NCBI RefSeq assembly: GCF_039540375.1
Contig: NZ_BAABEX010000010.1
Location: 1-64,000, forward strand
From: Acidovorax_G lacteus
Lineage (GTDB): Bacteria; Pseudomonadota; Gammaproteobacteria; Burkholderiales; Burkholderiaceae_C
DNA length: 64,000 bases
Direction: 5' to 3'
Part shown: positions 42,601-49,928 of the stretch, in pieces
Numbering within the stretch: position 1 is the stretch's first letter
Layout of the letters: each line of letters begins with the position of its first letter
The notes under the pieces: model-generated
Told to the model about the DNA's origin: nothing
The model's input: only the letters and a program-made list of their open reading frames with translations
Databases searched by the model: none
Program-made: the position numbers and the translations under genes

Positions 42601-45480
42601 GGCGAAGGCGGGCACAGCGTGCACGAGCAGCAGGCTGTGCTCCGAAAAAAGGAGCGGGAGAGCCAGCGTGGACAAGCACAAACTGCCGATTTGGTGCATG
42701 GTGCCCACGGGGCCATCGAGATCGTCAACGCCCGCGAACACAACCTGCGCGGGCTGGACGTGCAGATTCCGCGCGGCCGCTTCAACGTGATCACGGGCGT
42801 GAGCGGCTCGGGCAAGTCCACGCTGGCCTTCGACATCCTGTTCAACGAGGGTCAGCGCCGCTACCTGGAAAGCCTCAACGCCTACGCGCGCAGCATCGTG
42901 CAGCCTGCCGGGCGGCCCGAGGTGGACGCGGTGTACGGCATTCCGCCCACGGTGGCGATCGAGCAGCGCCTCTCGCGCGGCGGGCGCAAGAGCACGGTGG
43001 GCACGACCACCGAGGTCTGGCACTTCCTGCGGCTGCTGTACGTCAAGCTGGGCGTTCAGCACTGCGTGCACGACGGCGCGGCCGTGCAGCCGCAGACGGC
43101 CGAGAGCATCGCCGCGCAGTTGCTCACGCAGTTTCGCGGGCAGACGATTGGCCTGCTGGCCCCGCTGGTGCTCAACCGCAAGGGCGTGTACACCGAGCTG
43201 GCCGACTGGGCGCGGCCGCGCGGCTTCACGCACCTGCGGGTGGACGGCGAATTCCTGCCGACCACCGGGTTCCCGCGCATCGACCGCTTCAAGGAGCACA
43301 CCATCGAGCTGCCCGTGGCCAGCCTGCGCGTGGTGCCCGAAGACGAAGGCCTGCTGCGCGCCAAGCTGGCCGAGGCATTGGGCCACGGCAAGGGCGTGCT
43401 GCATGTGCTCAGCGGCCTGGATGGCCTGGCCGAGGCGCTGCAGGCCGGTGCCTCCACCGCGGGCATCGGCACGCTGCAGGTGTATTCGACCCAGCGCGCC
43501 TGCCCGGTGTGTGCCACCAGCTATGCCGAGCTGGACCCGCGCCTGTTCAGCTACAACAGCAAGCACGGCTGGTGCCCCGACTGCGTGGGCACGGGCGTGC
43601 AGCTCACGCGCGAGCAGCGCAAACTGCTCGACGATTCGCTGCCGTCCGACAAGGACAAGGGCCGTGAGCAAACCTTTGCCGAGCCCGAGGTGGACGACGT
43701 GGCCGACCAGCCCTGCCGCACCTGCGGCGGCACGCGGCTCAATGCCACAGCCCGGGCCGTGCGCTTTGCGGGCGTGGGCATTGCCGACATCGCCCGCCTG
43801 AGCGTGAGCGACGTGCGCCGCTGGGTGCAGAACCTCCGCGCCCAGGGCGGCCTGACGGCGCGCGAGGCCGACATTGCGCGCGACCTGCTGCCCGAGATCC
43901 AGGGGCGGCTCGAATTCCTCGAAGAAGTGGGCCTGGGCTACCTCACGCTCGACCGTGGCGCGCCCACGCTCAGCGGCGGCGAGGCGCAGCGCATCCGCCT
44001 GGCCGCGCAGCTGGGCAGCAACCTGCAGGGCGTGTGCTACGTGCTCGACGAGCCCACCATCGGCCTGCATGCGCGCGACAACCAGATCCTGCTGAACGCG
44101 CTGCACAAGCTGGGCGACAAAGGCAACACGCTGGTGGTGGTGGAGCACGACGAAGACACCATCCGCCGCGCCGACCACATCATCGACATCGGCCCGAGCG
44201 CGGGCAAGCGCGGCGGGCGGCTGGTGGCGCAGGGCAGCGTGGCCGACGTGCAGGCCGCCGAAGACTCGCAGACCGGCCGCTACCTGCGGCACGCCATGCG
44301 CCACCCGCTGCAGCCACGCCGCGCGGTGATTGCTCCTGAATCCATAGCGCGAGATGCAGCGCAGATAAGCACGAGCGGTACAAATGGCACTAAAGACGCA
44401 AAAGAGCCAGAGCCGCTGCGCTGGCTCACGGTGCAGGGCGCGCACCTGCACAACCTGCAGCAGGTCACGGTGCGCGTGCCGCTCAAGCGCCTGGTGGCCG
44501 TCACAGGCGTGAGCGGCTCGGGCAAATCGACCCTGGCGCGCGACGTGCTGCTGGCCAACGTGGCCGCCTGGGTGCAGCAGCGCGCCACCAAGGCCGGGCG
44601 CGACGCGATGGACGCGGGCAAGGCCCCAGCGCTCATGGGCTGCACCGGCCTGGCCGGGTTCGAGACCATCGACCGCGTGCTCGAAGTGGACCAGACCCCG
44701 ATCGGCAAAACGCCGCGCAGCTGCCCGGCCACCTACATCGGCTTCTGGGACACCATCCGCAAGCTGTTTGCCGAAACCCTGGAGGCCAAGGCGCGCGGCT
44801 ATGCGGCCGGGCGCTTTTCCTTCAACACCGGCGAAGGCCGCTGCCCGGTGTGCGAAGGGGCGGGCGTGCGCACCATCGAGATGAGCTTCTTGCCCGACGT
44901 GAAGGTGCCCTGCGAGGCCTGCCATGGCGCGCGCTTCAATCCCGAGACCTTGGCCGTGTCCTGGCGCGGCAAGAGCATTGGCGACGTGCTGCGCATGGAG
45001 GTGGACGAGGCGGTGGAGTTCTTCGCCAGCATGCCCAGCATCGCGCACCCGCTGCAGCTTTTGAAGGACGTGGGCCTGGGCTACCTCACCCTGGGCCAGC
45101 CCTCGCCGACCTTGAGTGGTGGCGAGGCGCAGCGCATCAAGCTCGTGACCGAGCTGACCAAGGTGCGCGACGAGGTGGGCCGCCGCGGGCAAAAAGCGCC
45201 GCACACGCTCTACGTGCTGGACGAGCCCACCGTCGGTCTGCACATGGCCGATGTGGACAAGCTCATCCGCGTGCTGCACCGCCTGGTGGACGGCGGCCAC
45301 AGCGTGGTGGTGATCGAGCACGACCTGGACGTGATCGCTGAGGCCGACTGGATCATCGACCTGGGCCCTGAAGGCGGGGAGGGTGGCGGCCGCATCGTGG
45401 CCGCCGACACGCCCGAAGCCGTGGTGGCGCAGGGCACGCACACGGGCCGGGCGCTGGCGCCGGTGCTCGCGCGGGGCTGA
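39640..45480 (+). CDS. uvrA: double-length UvrA (two fused UvrA-like halves)
   Basis: 1946 residues, about twice the usual 940. Two complete UvrA units are fused: about 1-990 and 1025-1946. Each has two ABC ATPase modules. The four Walker A motifs lie near 33 (GPSGSGKSS), 670, 1053 and 1623 (GVSGSGKST). Four LSGGE signatures lie near 519, 864, 1445 and 1826. Zinc-finger CxxC pairs occur in both halves. UvrA recognises DNA damage and loads UvrB; whether this form replaces or supplements a normal UvrA cannot be seen. The linker at 1564-1590 is repeat-derived (R6). The start at 39640 matches the family MTQGLIRIRGARQHNLRN. Confidence 0.93.
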   Translation: MTQGLIRIRGARQHNLRNLDLDLHTGELTVVTGPSGSGKSSLVFDTLYAEGQRRYVETFSAYARQFLDRMDKPAVDRVEGVPPAIAIDQTNPVRSSRSTVGTMTELNDHLKLWFARAAQLFDRQTGLPVRHDTPDTICATLAERAATQGDPRLVLTFAVELPAHTTADEVQQWLSASGFTRVQAEREVATPTGPRKVLDVVADRFRMGGAERARVIEAIEVALARGAGRLQVYRLPDADAPEGTQPEVWRFSTGLHCPESDLRYSEPLPSMFSFNSAVGACESCRGFGRVIGVDWGLVIPNDKLTLRAGAIKPIQTPAWQEAQDDLMRHAEAAGIPRDTPWAKLTPEQQHWVLHGSPHWNGKWNQQWYGIARFFEYLESKAYKMHIRVLLSKYRSYTRCPACAGARLKTESLLWRIGTREAADAVLPPAERFLPQGVGFGREVLERLPGLCLHDLMLLPLDRLRRFFDHMAPPAQDAAGGSGEAQALRLLHEEITTRIRYLCDVGIGYLTLDRQSRTLSGGEVQRINLTTALGTSLVNTLFVLDEPSIGLHPRDMHRITEAMLRLRDAGNTLVVVEHDPAVMLAADRIIDMGPGPGRQGGQIVFDGPTGALRQADTLTGAYLGGRKQVGFGFKRMVTAATPRLILEGAREHNLQNVSVEFPLQRLVTVTGVSGSGKSTLVQDVLAPALLRHFGKATETPGAHDRLLGADHLADVVFVDQTPIGKTARSNPVSYVGAWDAIRELFAVAPLSRERGYTAAKFSFNSGDGRCPTCGGSGFEHVEMQFLSDVYLRCPDCDGQRYRAEILEVRIERGGVLMNVADVLGLTVAEAVARFAQDREVLRALQPIVDVGLDYVTLGQPVPTLSGGEAQRLKLAGFLAEAAKGGASSRQPVARKGTLFLFDEPTTGLHFDDIAKLMRALRKLVDAGHSLVVIEHNLDVIRASDWLIDLGPEGGDGGGRVVAEGTPEDVRQHPTSHTGRALREYDLALGEGGHSVHEQQAVLRKKERESQRGQAQTADLVHGAHGAIEIVNAREHNLRGLDVQIPRGRFNVITGVSGSGKSTLAFDILFNEGQRRYLESLNAYARSIVQPAGRPEVDAVYGIPPTVAIEQRLSRGGRKSTVGTTTEVWHFLRLLYVKLGVQHCVHDGAAVQPQTAESIAAQLLTQFRGQTIGLLAPLVLNRKGVYTELADWARPRGFTHLRVDGEFLPTTGFPRIDRFKEHTIELPVASLRVVPEDEGLLRAKLAEALGHGKGVLHVLSGLDGLAEALQAGASTAGIGTLQVYSTQRACPVCATSYAELDPRLFSYNSKHGWCPDCVGTGVQLTREQRKLLDDSLPSDKDKGREQTFAEPEVDDVADQPCRTCGGTRLNATARAVRFAGVGIADIARLSVSDVRRWVQNLRAQGGLTAREADIARDLLPEIQGRLEFLEEVGLGYLTLDRGAPTLSGGEAQRIRLAAQLGSNLQGVCYVLDEPTIGLHARDNQILLNALHKLGDKGNTLVVVEHDEDTIRRADHIIDIGPSAGKRGGRLVAQGSVADVQAAEDSQTGRYLRHAMRHPLQPRRAVIAPESIARDAAQISTSGTNGTKDAKEPEPLRWLTVQGAHLHNLQQVTVRVPLKRLVAVTGVSGSGKSTLARDVLLANVAAWVQQRATKAGRDAMDAGKAPALMGCTGLAGFETIDRVLEVDQTPIGKTPRSCPATYIGFWDTIRKLFAETLEAKARGYAAGRFSFNTGEGRCPVCEGAGVRTIEMSFLPDVKVPCEACHGARFNPETLAVSWRGKSIGDVLRMEVDEAVEFFASMPSIAHPLQLLKDVGLGYLTLGQPSPTLSGGEAQRIKLVTELTKVRDEVGRRGQKAPHTLYVLDEPTVGLHMADVDKLIRVLHRLVDGGHSVVVIEHDLDVIAEADWIIDLGPEGGEGGGRIVAADTPEAVVAQGTHTGRALAPVLARG
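44329..44392 (+). repeat. dispersed repeat copy R6 inside uvrA
   Basis: Contains ATAGCGCGAG and AAGCACGAGCGG, the latter identical to the right half of R5. It lies in frame in the linker between the two ATPase modules of the second UvrA half and encodes AQISTSG at residues 1574-1580, the same peptide as in DUF1289. AT-richer than the flanks. Confidence 0.7.
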
Positions 45481-45550
45481 CCCGGCCGCCGCTCTGGGCG
45501 GGGCGCGTTCGGGCCCCGTACCATGCAGCCACCCGCGTGCCCTCCCGCCC

Positions 45551-45946
45551 ATGCCCCCGGATTCCGCCCCGCCCCCCGACACCGCCGCAGCACCCGGCCG
45601 GGTGGTCGCCTGGCTGCAGCCGGCAGCGCCACCCAAGCCGCCCGTGGGCGCGCCCTGCAATGGCTGCGGCCTGTGCTGCCTGGCCGAGCCCTGTCCGGTG
45701 GGCATGCTGCTGTCGCGCCGCCGCCAGGGGGCCTGCGTGGCGCTGCGCTGGCAGGCCGATGCCCAGCGCTATGCCTGCGGTTTGCTCATCGACCCGGGCG
45801 GCGTGACCGGCCTGCGCGCCGCCTGGGCGCAGCGCACCGTGGTGCGGCTTGCGCGCCGCTGGATTGCGGCTGGCACCGGCTGTGACGCCGACCTGGAGGC
45901 CGCGCCCGGTACGCCCGGGGGCCAGCCCCCGCATGGCCAGCCTTGA
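45551..45946 (+). CDS. small Cys-cluster protein (YkgJ-like)
   Basis: 131 residues. A Pro/Ala-rich N-terminus is followed by the cluster CNGCGLCCLAEPCPVG (about 37-52) and a later Cys pair. The CxxCxxCC spacing is that of the YkgJ-type putative zinc or Fe-S binding family. Function unknown. The start at 45551 follows the uvrA stop by 70 bases without an obvious ribosome-binding site; a few upstream alternatives exist. The C-terminus is low-complexity Gly/Pro. Confidence 0.75.
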   Translation: MPPDSAPPPDTAAAPGRVVAWLQPAAPPKPPVGAPCNGCGLCCLAEPCPVGMLLSRRRQGACVALRWQADAQRYACGLLIDPGGVTGLRAAWAQRTVVRLARRWIAAGTGCDADLEAAPGTPGGQPPHGQP

Positions 45947-46097
45947 GACGCGGTGTGCCGTGGCGGCCGCCGGGTGTGGCCCGCAGCGCCAATGTCACCT
46001 GCACGACGGACACAGGCCGCGATCCCGCTAGAGTGGGCAACCACCGCCCGGCGCATCTTTTCTTGTGCTCCGCCGCCGCGCGGCCAGGAGACAACAC

Positions 46098-46853
46098 ATG
46101 CACATCCCCTCCCTGCAAGGCCAGGTCTCGCCCGAAGAATGGCAACTGCGCGTGGACCTCGCGGCCTGCTACCGCCTTGTGGCGCTGTACGGCTGGAGCG
46201 ATCTGGTCTTCACCCACATCAGCGCGCGCGTGCCCGGGCCCGAGCACCACTTCCTCATCAACCCCTACGGGCTCATGTTCGACGAGATCACCGCCTCGTC
46301 GCTGGTGAAGGTGGACCAGGACTGCCAGAAGCTGCACGACAGCCCCTTCCCGGTGAACCCCGCAGGCTTCACCATCCACAGCGCGGTGCACGAGGTGCGC
46401 CCCGACGTGACCTGCGTGCTGCACACCCACACCCGCGCGGGCGTGGCCGTGGCCGCGCAGCGTTGCGGTGTGCTGCCCATTTCGCAGCAAAGCACTTTCG
46501 TGCTGGCGTCGCTGGCCTATCACGACTACGAAGGCGTGGCCTTCCGCCCCGAAGAAAAGCCGCGCCTGCAGGCCGATCTGGGGCAGGCCAACTTCCTGTG
46601 CCTGCGCAACCATGGCCTGCTCACAGTGGGCCGCACCATTGCCGACGCATTCCTGTCGATGTACGTGTTTGAAAGCGCGTGCCAGATCCAGGTGGCCGCG
46701 CAGGCCGGCGGCGAACTGGTGCAGGTGGACCCGGCCATCATCGCTGGCACCGCGCGCGCCATGCAGGTGCAGACCGGCGGCATGGGCGGGCAGTTTGCAT
46801 GGCCCGCGCTGATCCGCAAGCTTGACCGCGTGGACGGCAGCTACAAGACATGA
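46098..46853 (+). CDS. class II aldolase/adducin-family protein
   Basis: A 251-residue aldolase II fold. Metal ligands HTHTRAG (about 115-121) and the later LRNHGLLTVG His are present, as is the early FTHISARVPGPE. CCAGGAG precedes the ATG at 46098. Members range from fuculose-phosphate aldolases to decarboxylases and structural adducin-like proteins; this one is of the short cytoplasmic type found near oxidoreductases, and its substrate is unknown. Its stop overlaps the next ATG by 4 bases, so the ketopantoate reductase-like protein is made with it. Confidence 0.88.
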   Translation: MHIPSLQGQVSPEEWQLRVDLAACYRLVALYGWSDLVFTHISARVPGPEHHFLINPYGLMFDEITASSLVKVDQDCQKLHDSPFPVNPAGFTIHSAVHEVRPDVTCVLHTHTRAGVAVAAQRCGVLPISQQSTFVLASLAYHDYEGVAFRPEEKPRLQADLGQANFLCLRNHGLLTVGRTIADAFLSMYVFESACQIQVAAQAGGELVQVDPAIIAGTARAMQVQTGGMGGQFAWPALIRKLDRVDGSYKT

Positions 46854-47905
46854 GCGCAGCCGCCACTGCCGCCCCCCAGGCGGTCATTCAGGCCGTGCCG
46901 GGCACGGTGGTGGTGCTGGGCGCAGGCTCCATCGGGGCTTACGTCGGCGGCGCGTTGCAGGCGGCGGGCGTGCCCGTGGTGCTCGTGGGCCGTGCGCGCA
47001 TGGCCGAGCGCATCGCCCGCCACGGCCTGCGTTTGTCGGACCTGGCTGGCCGCCAGACCCACCTGCCGGCCGAGGCCGTGCGCTACACCCAAGACCCGGC
47101 GGCGCTGGCCCAGGCCGTGCTCGTGCTCGTGGCCGTCAAAAGCGGCGACACCGACACGGCCGCGGCCACCGTGGCACGCCATGCCCCGGCCGGGGCGGTG
47201 GTGCTGAGCCTGCAAAACGGCATCGGCCATGCCGAGCGCCTGCGCGCGGCGCTGCCGGGGCGCACGGTGCTGGCCGGCATGGTGCCCTTCAACGTGGTGC
47301 AGACGCCCGATGGCCGCCTGCACCGTGGCACCTTTGGCGAGCTGATGGTCGAGGCCCACCCGGCCTGGGCCGCCTGGCACGCAGGCTTTGCCGCCGCCCA
47401 CCTGCCGCTGCAGGAGCGGCCCGACATGCCGGCCGTGCAGTGGGGCAAGCTGCTGCTCAACCTCAACAACCCGGTCAATGCGCTGTCGGGCCAGCCGCTG
47501 CAGCGCCAACTGTCGCAGCGTGCCTACCGCCGCGTGCTGGCCGCAGCGGTGGACGAAGCCCTGGCCGCGCTGCGGGCCCACGGCATCACCCCTGCGGCTG
47601 TGGGGGCAGTGGCCCCGCGCTGGCTGCCCACGCTGCTGCGCCTGCCCGATGCGCTGTTTCGCCGCGTGGCCGCGCGCATGCTGCGCATGGACCCGGAGGC
47701 CCGCTCCTCCATGTGGGAAGACCTGCAGGCCGGCCGTTTGACCGAGGTCGAAGCCCTGAACGGTGCCGTGGTGCGCCTGGCCGCCCAGGCGGGGCGGGAG
47801 GCGCCCGTGAACGCCCGGCTGTGCGCGCTGGTGCATGCGGCCGAATCCGGCGGGCCGCGTGATTTCAGCGGCCCGGCGCTCTGGCAGGCCGTGCGGCCTG
47901 GCTGA
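46850..47905 (+). CDS. 2-dehydropantoate 2-reductase-like (ApbA/PanE) protein
   Basis: 351 residues. The Rossmann motif VVVLGAGSIGAYVGGAL (about 20-36) opens the N-terminal domain, VAVKSGDT and SLQNGIGH follow, and the catalytic Lys is in QWGKLLLNLNN with the substrate-binding NALSG and the late Ser in RSSMWEDLQAGRLTEVEALN. All ApbA/PanE features are present. It could be the pantothenate enzyme or one of the many paralogues reducing other 2-keto acids; its coupling to a class II aldolase gene favours the latter. The ATG lies in the ATGA overlap. Confidence 0.9.
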   Translation: MSAAATAAPQAVIQAVPGTVVVLGAGSIGAYVGGALQAAGVPVVLVGRARMAERIARHGLRLSDLAGRQTHLPAEAVRYTQDPAALAQAVLVLVAVKSGDTDTAAATVARHAPAGAVVLSLQNGIGHAERLRAALPGRTVLAGMVPFNVVQTPDGRLHRGTFGELMVEAHPAWAAWHAGFAAAHLPLQERPDMPAVQWGKLLLNLNNPVNALSGQPLQRQLSQRAYRRVLAAAVDEALAALRAHGITPAAVGAVAPRWLPTLLRLPDALFRRVAARMLRMDPEARSSMWEDLQAGRLTEVEALNGAVVRLAAQAGREAPVNARLCALVHAAESGGPRDFSGPALWQAVRPG

Positions 47906-48024
47906 GGCCAGCGCGCCCTGCGGGCCATGGCACCTTGGCGACAGCGGGCTAGGGCTTTCCTTCATGCGCGGGTCTGCCGCCTGCAGTGCAATAAAGCATC
48001 GTGATTCCCCAAGGAGTACCCACC

Positions 48025-48987
48025 ATGCAGCGTCGTCAACTCATCCAGTGGGGCGCGGCCGCGCTGGCTGCCGGCAGCCTGCCCGCCCAGGCCCAGGCGT
48101 TTCCGGCCAAGCCGATCAAGCTCGTGATCGCGTTTCCGGCGGGGGGGCCCACCGACATCACCATGCGTGCGCTGGCCGACAACGCGAGCAAGATTCTGGG
48201 CCAGGCCGTGGTGGTGGAAAACCGACCGGGTGCCGGTGGCACGCTGCCCGCGCAGGCCCTGCAGACGGCCCCCGCCGATGGCTACACGCTGGCGCAGATT
48301 CCGCTGGGCGTGTTCCGACTGCCCTACACCACCAAGATCAACTGGGACCCGATCAAGGACATCAGCTACGTGCTCAACGTCACGGGCTATGCCTTCGGCC
48401 TCGTGGTGCCGGCCGACTCGCCGCTCAAGACCTGGACGCACTTCGTGGCCTGGGCCAAGGCCAACCCGGGCAAGCTCAGCTATGGCTCCACCGGCACGCT
48501 GACCAGCCCGCACCTGACCATGGAGCTCATCGCCCAGCAACTGGGCCTGGAGCTGCTGCATGTGCCCTACAAGGGAAGCGCCGATCTGATGCAGGCCATT
48601 CTGGGCGGGCAGATCATGGCGGCCGCCGATTCCACCGGTTTTGCGCCGCAGGTCGAGGCGGGCAAGCTGCGCGTGCTCAACACCTGGGGCGCAGAGCGCC
48701 TGGCCAAATTCCCCGACGCGCCCACGCTCAAGGAATTGGGGCTCGATCTGGTGCAGAACTCGCCGTTCGGCATCGGCGCGCCCAAGGGCACGCCACCCGA
48801 AGTCGTCAAGCGCCTGCACGATGCGTTCAAGCAGGCCATGGAGCAGGAGAGCTACCGCACCGCGCTGGCACGCTACGACATGGTGCCCATGTACATGGGC
48901 ACGGCCGCGTACCTGAAGTTTGCGCAGGAAACCTTCAACCGCGAGAAGGCCCTGGTCGAGAAGCTGGGCCTGGCCAAGCCGCAGTGA
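48025..48987 (+). CDS. Bug/TctC-family extracytoplasmic solute-binding protein
   Basis: 320 residues. The N-terminal signal has an RR pair (QRRQLIQWGAAALAAG) suggesting Tat export, ending near AQAQA. The mature protein shows the Bug fold: IKLVIAFPAGGPTDITMR, VVENRPGAGG (about 72-81), and VPYKGSADLMQAILGGQI. Such proteins bind carboxylates (tripartite tricarboxylate system) and are often orphan in Bordetella and Comamonadaceae; no TctA/TctB is adjacent here. AAGGAG precedes the ATG at 48025. It may be functionally linked to the aldolase/reductase pair upstream. Confidence 0.92.
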   Translation: MQRRQLIQWGAAALAAGSLPAQAQAFPAKPIKLVIAFPAGGPTDITMRALADNASKILGQAVVVENRPGAGGTLPAQALQTAPADGYTLAQIPLGVFRLPYTTKINWDPIKDISYVLNVTGYAFGLVVPADSPLKTWTHFVAWAKANPGKLSYGSTGTLTSPHLTMELIAQQLGLELLHVPYKGSADLMQAILGGQIMAAADSTGFAPQVEAGKLRVLNTWGAERLAKFPDAPTLKELGLDLVQNSPFGIGAPKGTPPEVVKRLHDAFKQAMEQESYRTALARYDMVPMYMGTAAYLKFAQETFNREKALVEKLGLAKPQ

Positions 48988-49011
48988 CGTCGCCCGGCGC
49001 GCAGCCGTGGC

Positions 49012-49830
49012 TTATGGGCCGAGCAGGTGGTGCACCAACTCGGCAAAGCCTGCGCCGCGCTCGCCCTGCGTGACCCAGCGCGGAAGGTGCGCGAGCTGCG
49101 GCACAAAGCGCGCGATGTTGGCCACGCCCACGCTGTGCGGGAAGTGCTCAAACATGCGCTGGTCGTTGGTCGAATCGCCCACATAGACCCAGCCGTCCAG
49201 CTCGGCGTCCAGGTCGCGCCCCCAGAGCGTGCGCACAATCCAGCGCGCGCCCTCGAGCTTGTTGTGCGCGCCGTACCAGCCGTTGATGTGGATGCTGCTC
49301 ACGGTGGCGTTCATGCCCGCGTCCTGCATCAGGCGCACAGCCTGGTCGATGGCGGCCTGCGGCAGCTGGGTGAACTCGCTGTGGTCAATGGCGATGTCGG
49401 TTTCGCGGCCTGCGGAATCGGTGGCGCGCCGTGCGCCGGGCACGGTGGCTTCGATGTGCGCCAGCACCTGCTGCATGCGGGCATGGTTCACAGCCCGCGT
49501 TGCCGAGTCCTGTTGATACAGTTTTGATAGCGGCTTGTGCTTGTTGCCGCTGGGTTTCAGGGCAGTTGAGCCATTTTCTGCCACGATCGCATCCACCGGC
49601 CACTGCAGCGCAAACGGCTCGCTCCAGCCCACCGGGCGGCCGGTGATGGGCACCACGTGCAGGCCCGCGCTCCGCATGGCGGCCAGCGCGGCCAATGCGT
49701 CGGGCGTGATCGCGCCGTCGGTCGTCAGCGTGTCGTCGATGTCGGTGAACACGCCCACCCAGCGCCGCCCGCGCAGCGCATGGGCCAGGGCCAAGGGTTG
49801 GAGTCGGTCAGGGGGCAGGGCAGAGGGCAT
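49012..49830 (-). CDS. HAD-IIB hydrolase (mannosyl-3-phosphoglycerate phosphatase-like)
   Basis: 272 residues. Motif I DIDDTLTTDG with nucleophile D30 and acid D32, motif II PITGRPVGW, motif III Lys in HNKLEGARW, and motif IV VYVGDSTND. The HAD type IIB (Cof/sucrose-phosphate phosphatase/MPGP) cap lies between. An unusual 16-residue stretch (about 91-106, KHKPLSKL) is encoded by dispersed repeat R7. The gene is the last of a minus-strand series with a glycosyltransferase module and may dephosphorylate a sugar phosphate; this is inferred. Confidence 0.88.
   Translation of the reverse strand: MPSALPPDRLQPLALAHALRGRRWVGVFTDIDDTLTTDGAITPDALAALAAMRSAGLHVVPITGRPVGWSEPFALQWPVDAIVAENGSTALKPSGNKHKPLSKLYQQDSATRAVNHARMQQVLAHIEATVPGARRATDSAGRETDIAIDHSEFTQLPQAAIDQAVRLMQDAGMNATVSSIHINGWYGAHNKLEGARWIVRTLWGRDLDAELDGWVYVGDSTNDQRMFEHFPHSVGVANIARFVPQLAHLPRWVTQGERGAGFAELVHHLLGP
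49511..49560 (+). repeat. dispersed repeat copy R7 inside HAD gene
   Basis: Reads GATAGCGGCTTGTGCTTG then TTGCCGCTGGG on the + strand, inside the minus-strand HAD frame. It keeps the frame open and encodes a Lys-rich stretch. Confidence 0.7.
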
Positions 49831-49928
49831 GCGATGAGGGGAAGCGGTGCAGGGCGAGGGCCAGGGACCGGTCAGGCCCGGGCCGGGCGGCGCGCAGTGT
49901 GCCACGAAAGGCGCGGCTGCGCTGTACC

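Noticed and set aside
42660..42695. A possible ninth repeat copy in the linker between the two UvrA halves (ACAAGCACAA)
   Set aside because: Only about ten bases match R7 in inverse orientation; too short to separate from chance.
39619..45705. A 2028-residue open frame on the minus strand opposite uvrA
   Set aside because: It is His/Ala/Gly/Val-rich nonsense produced by the codon bias of the real uvrA gene; all conserved motifs are on the + strand.
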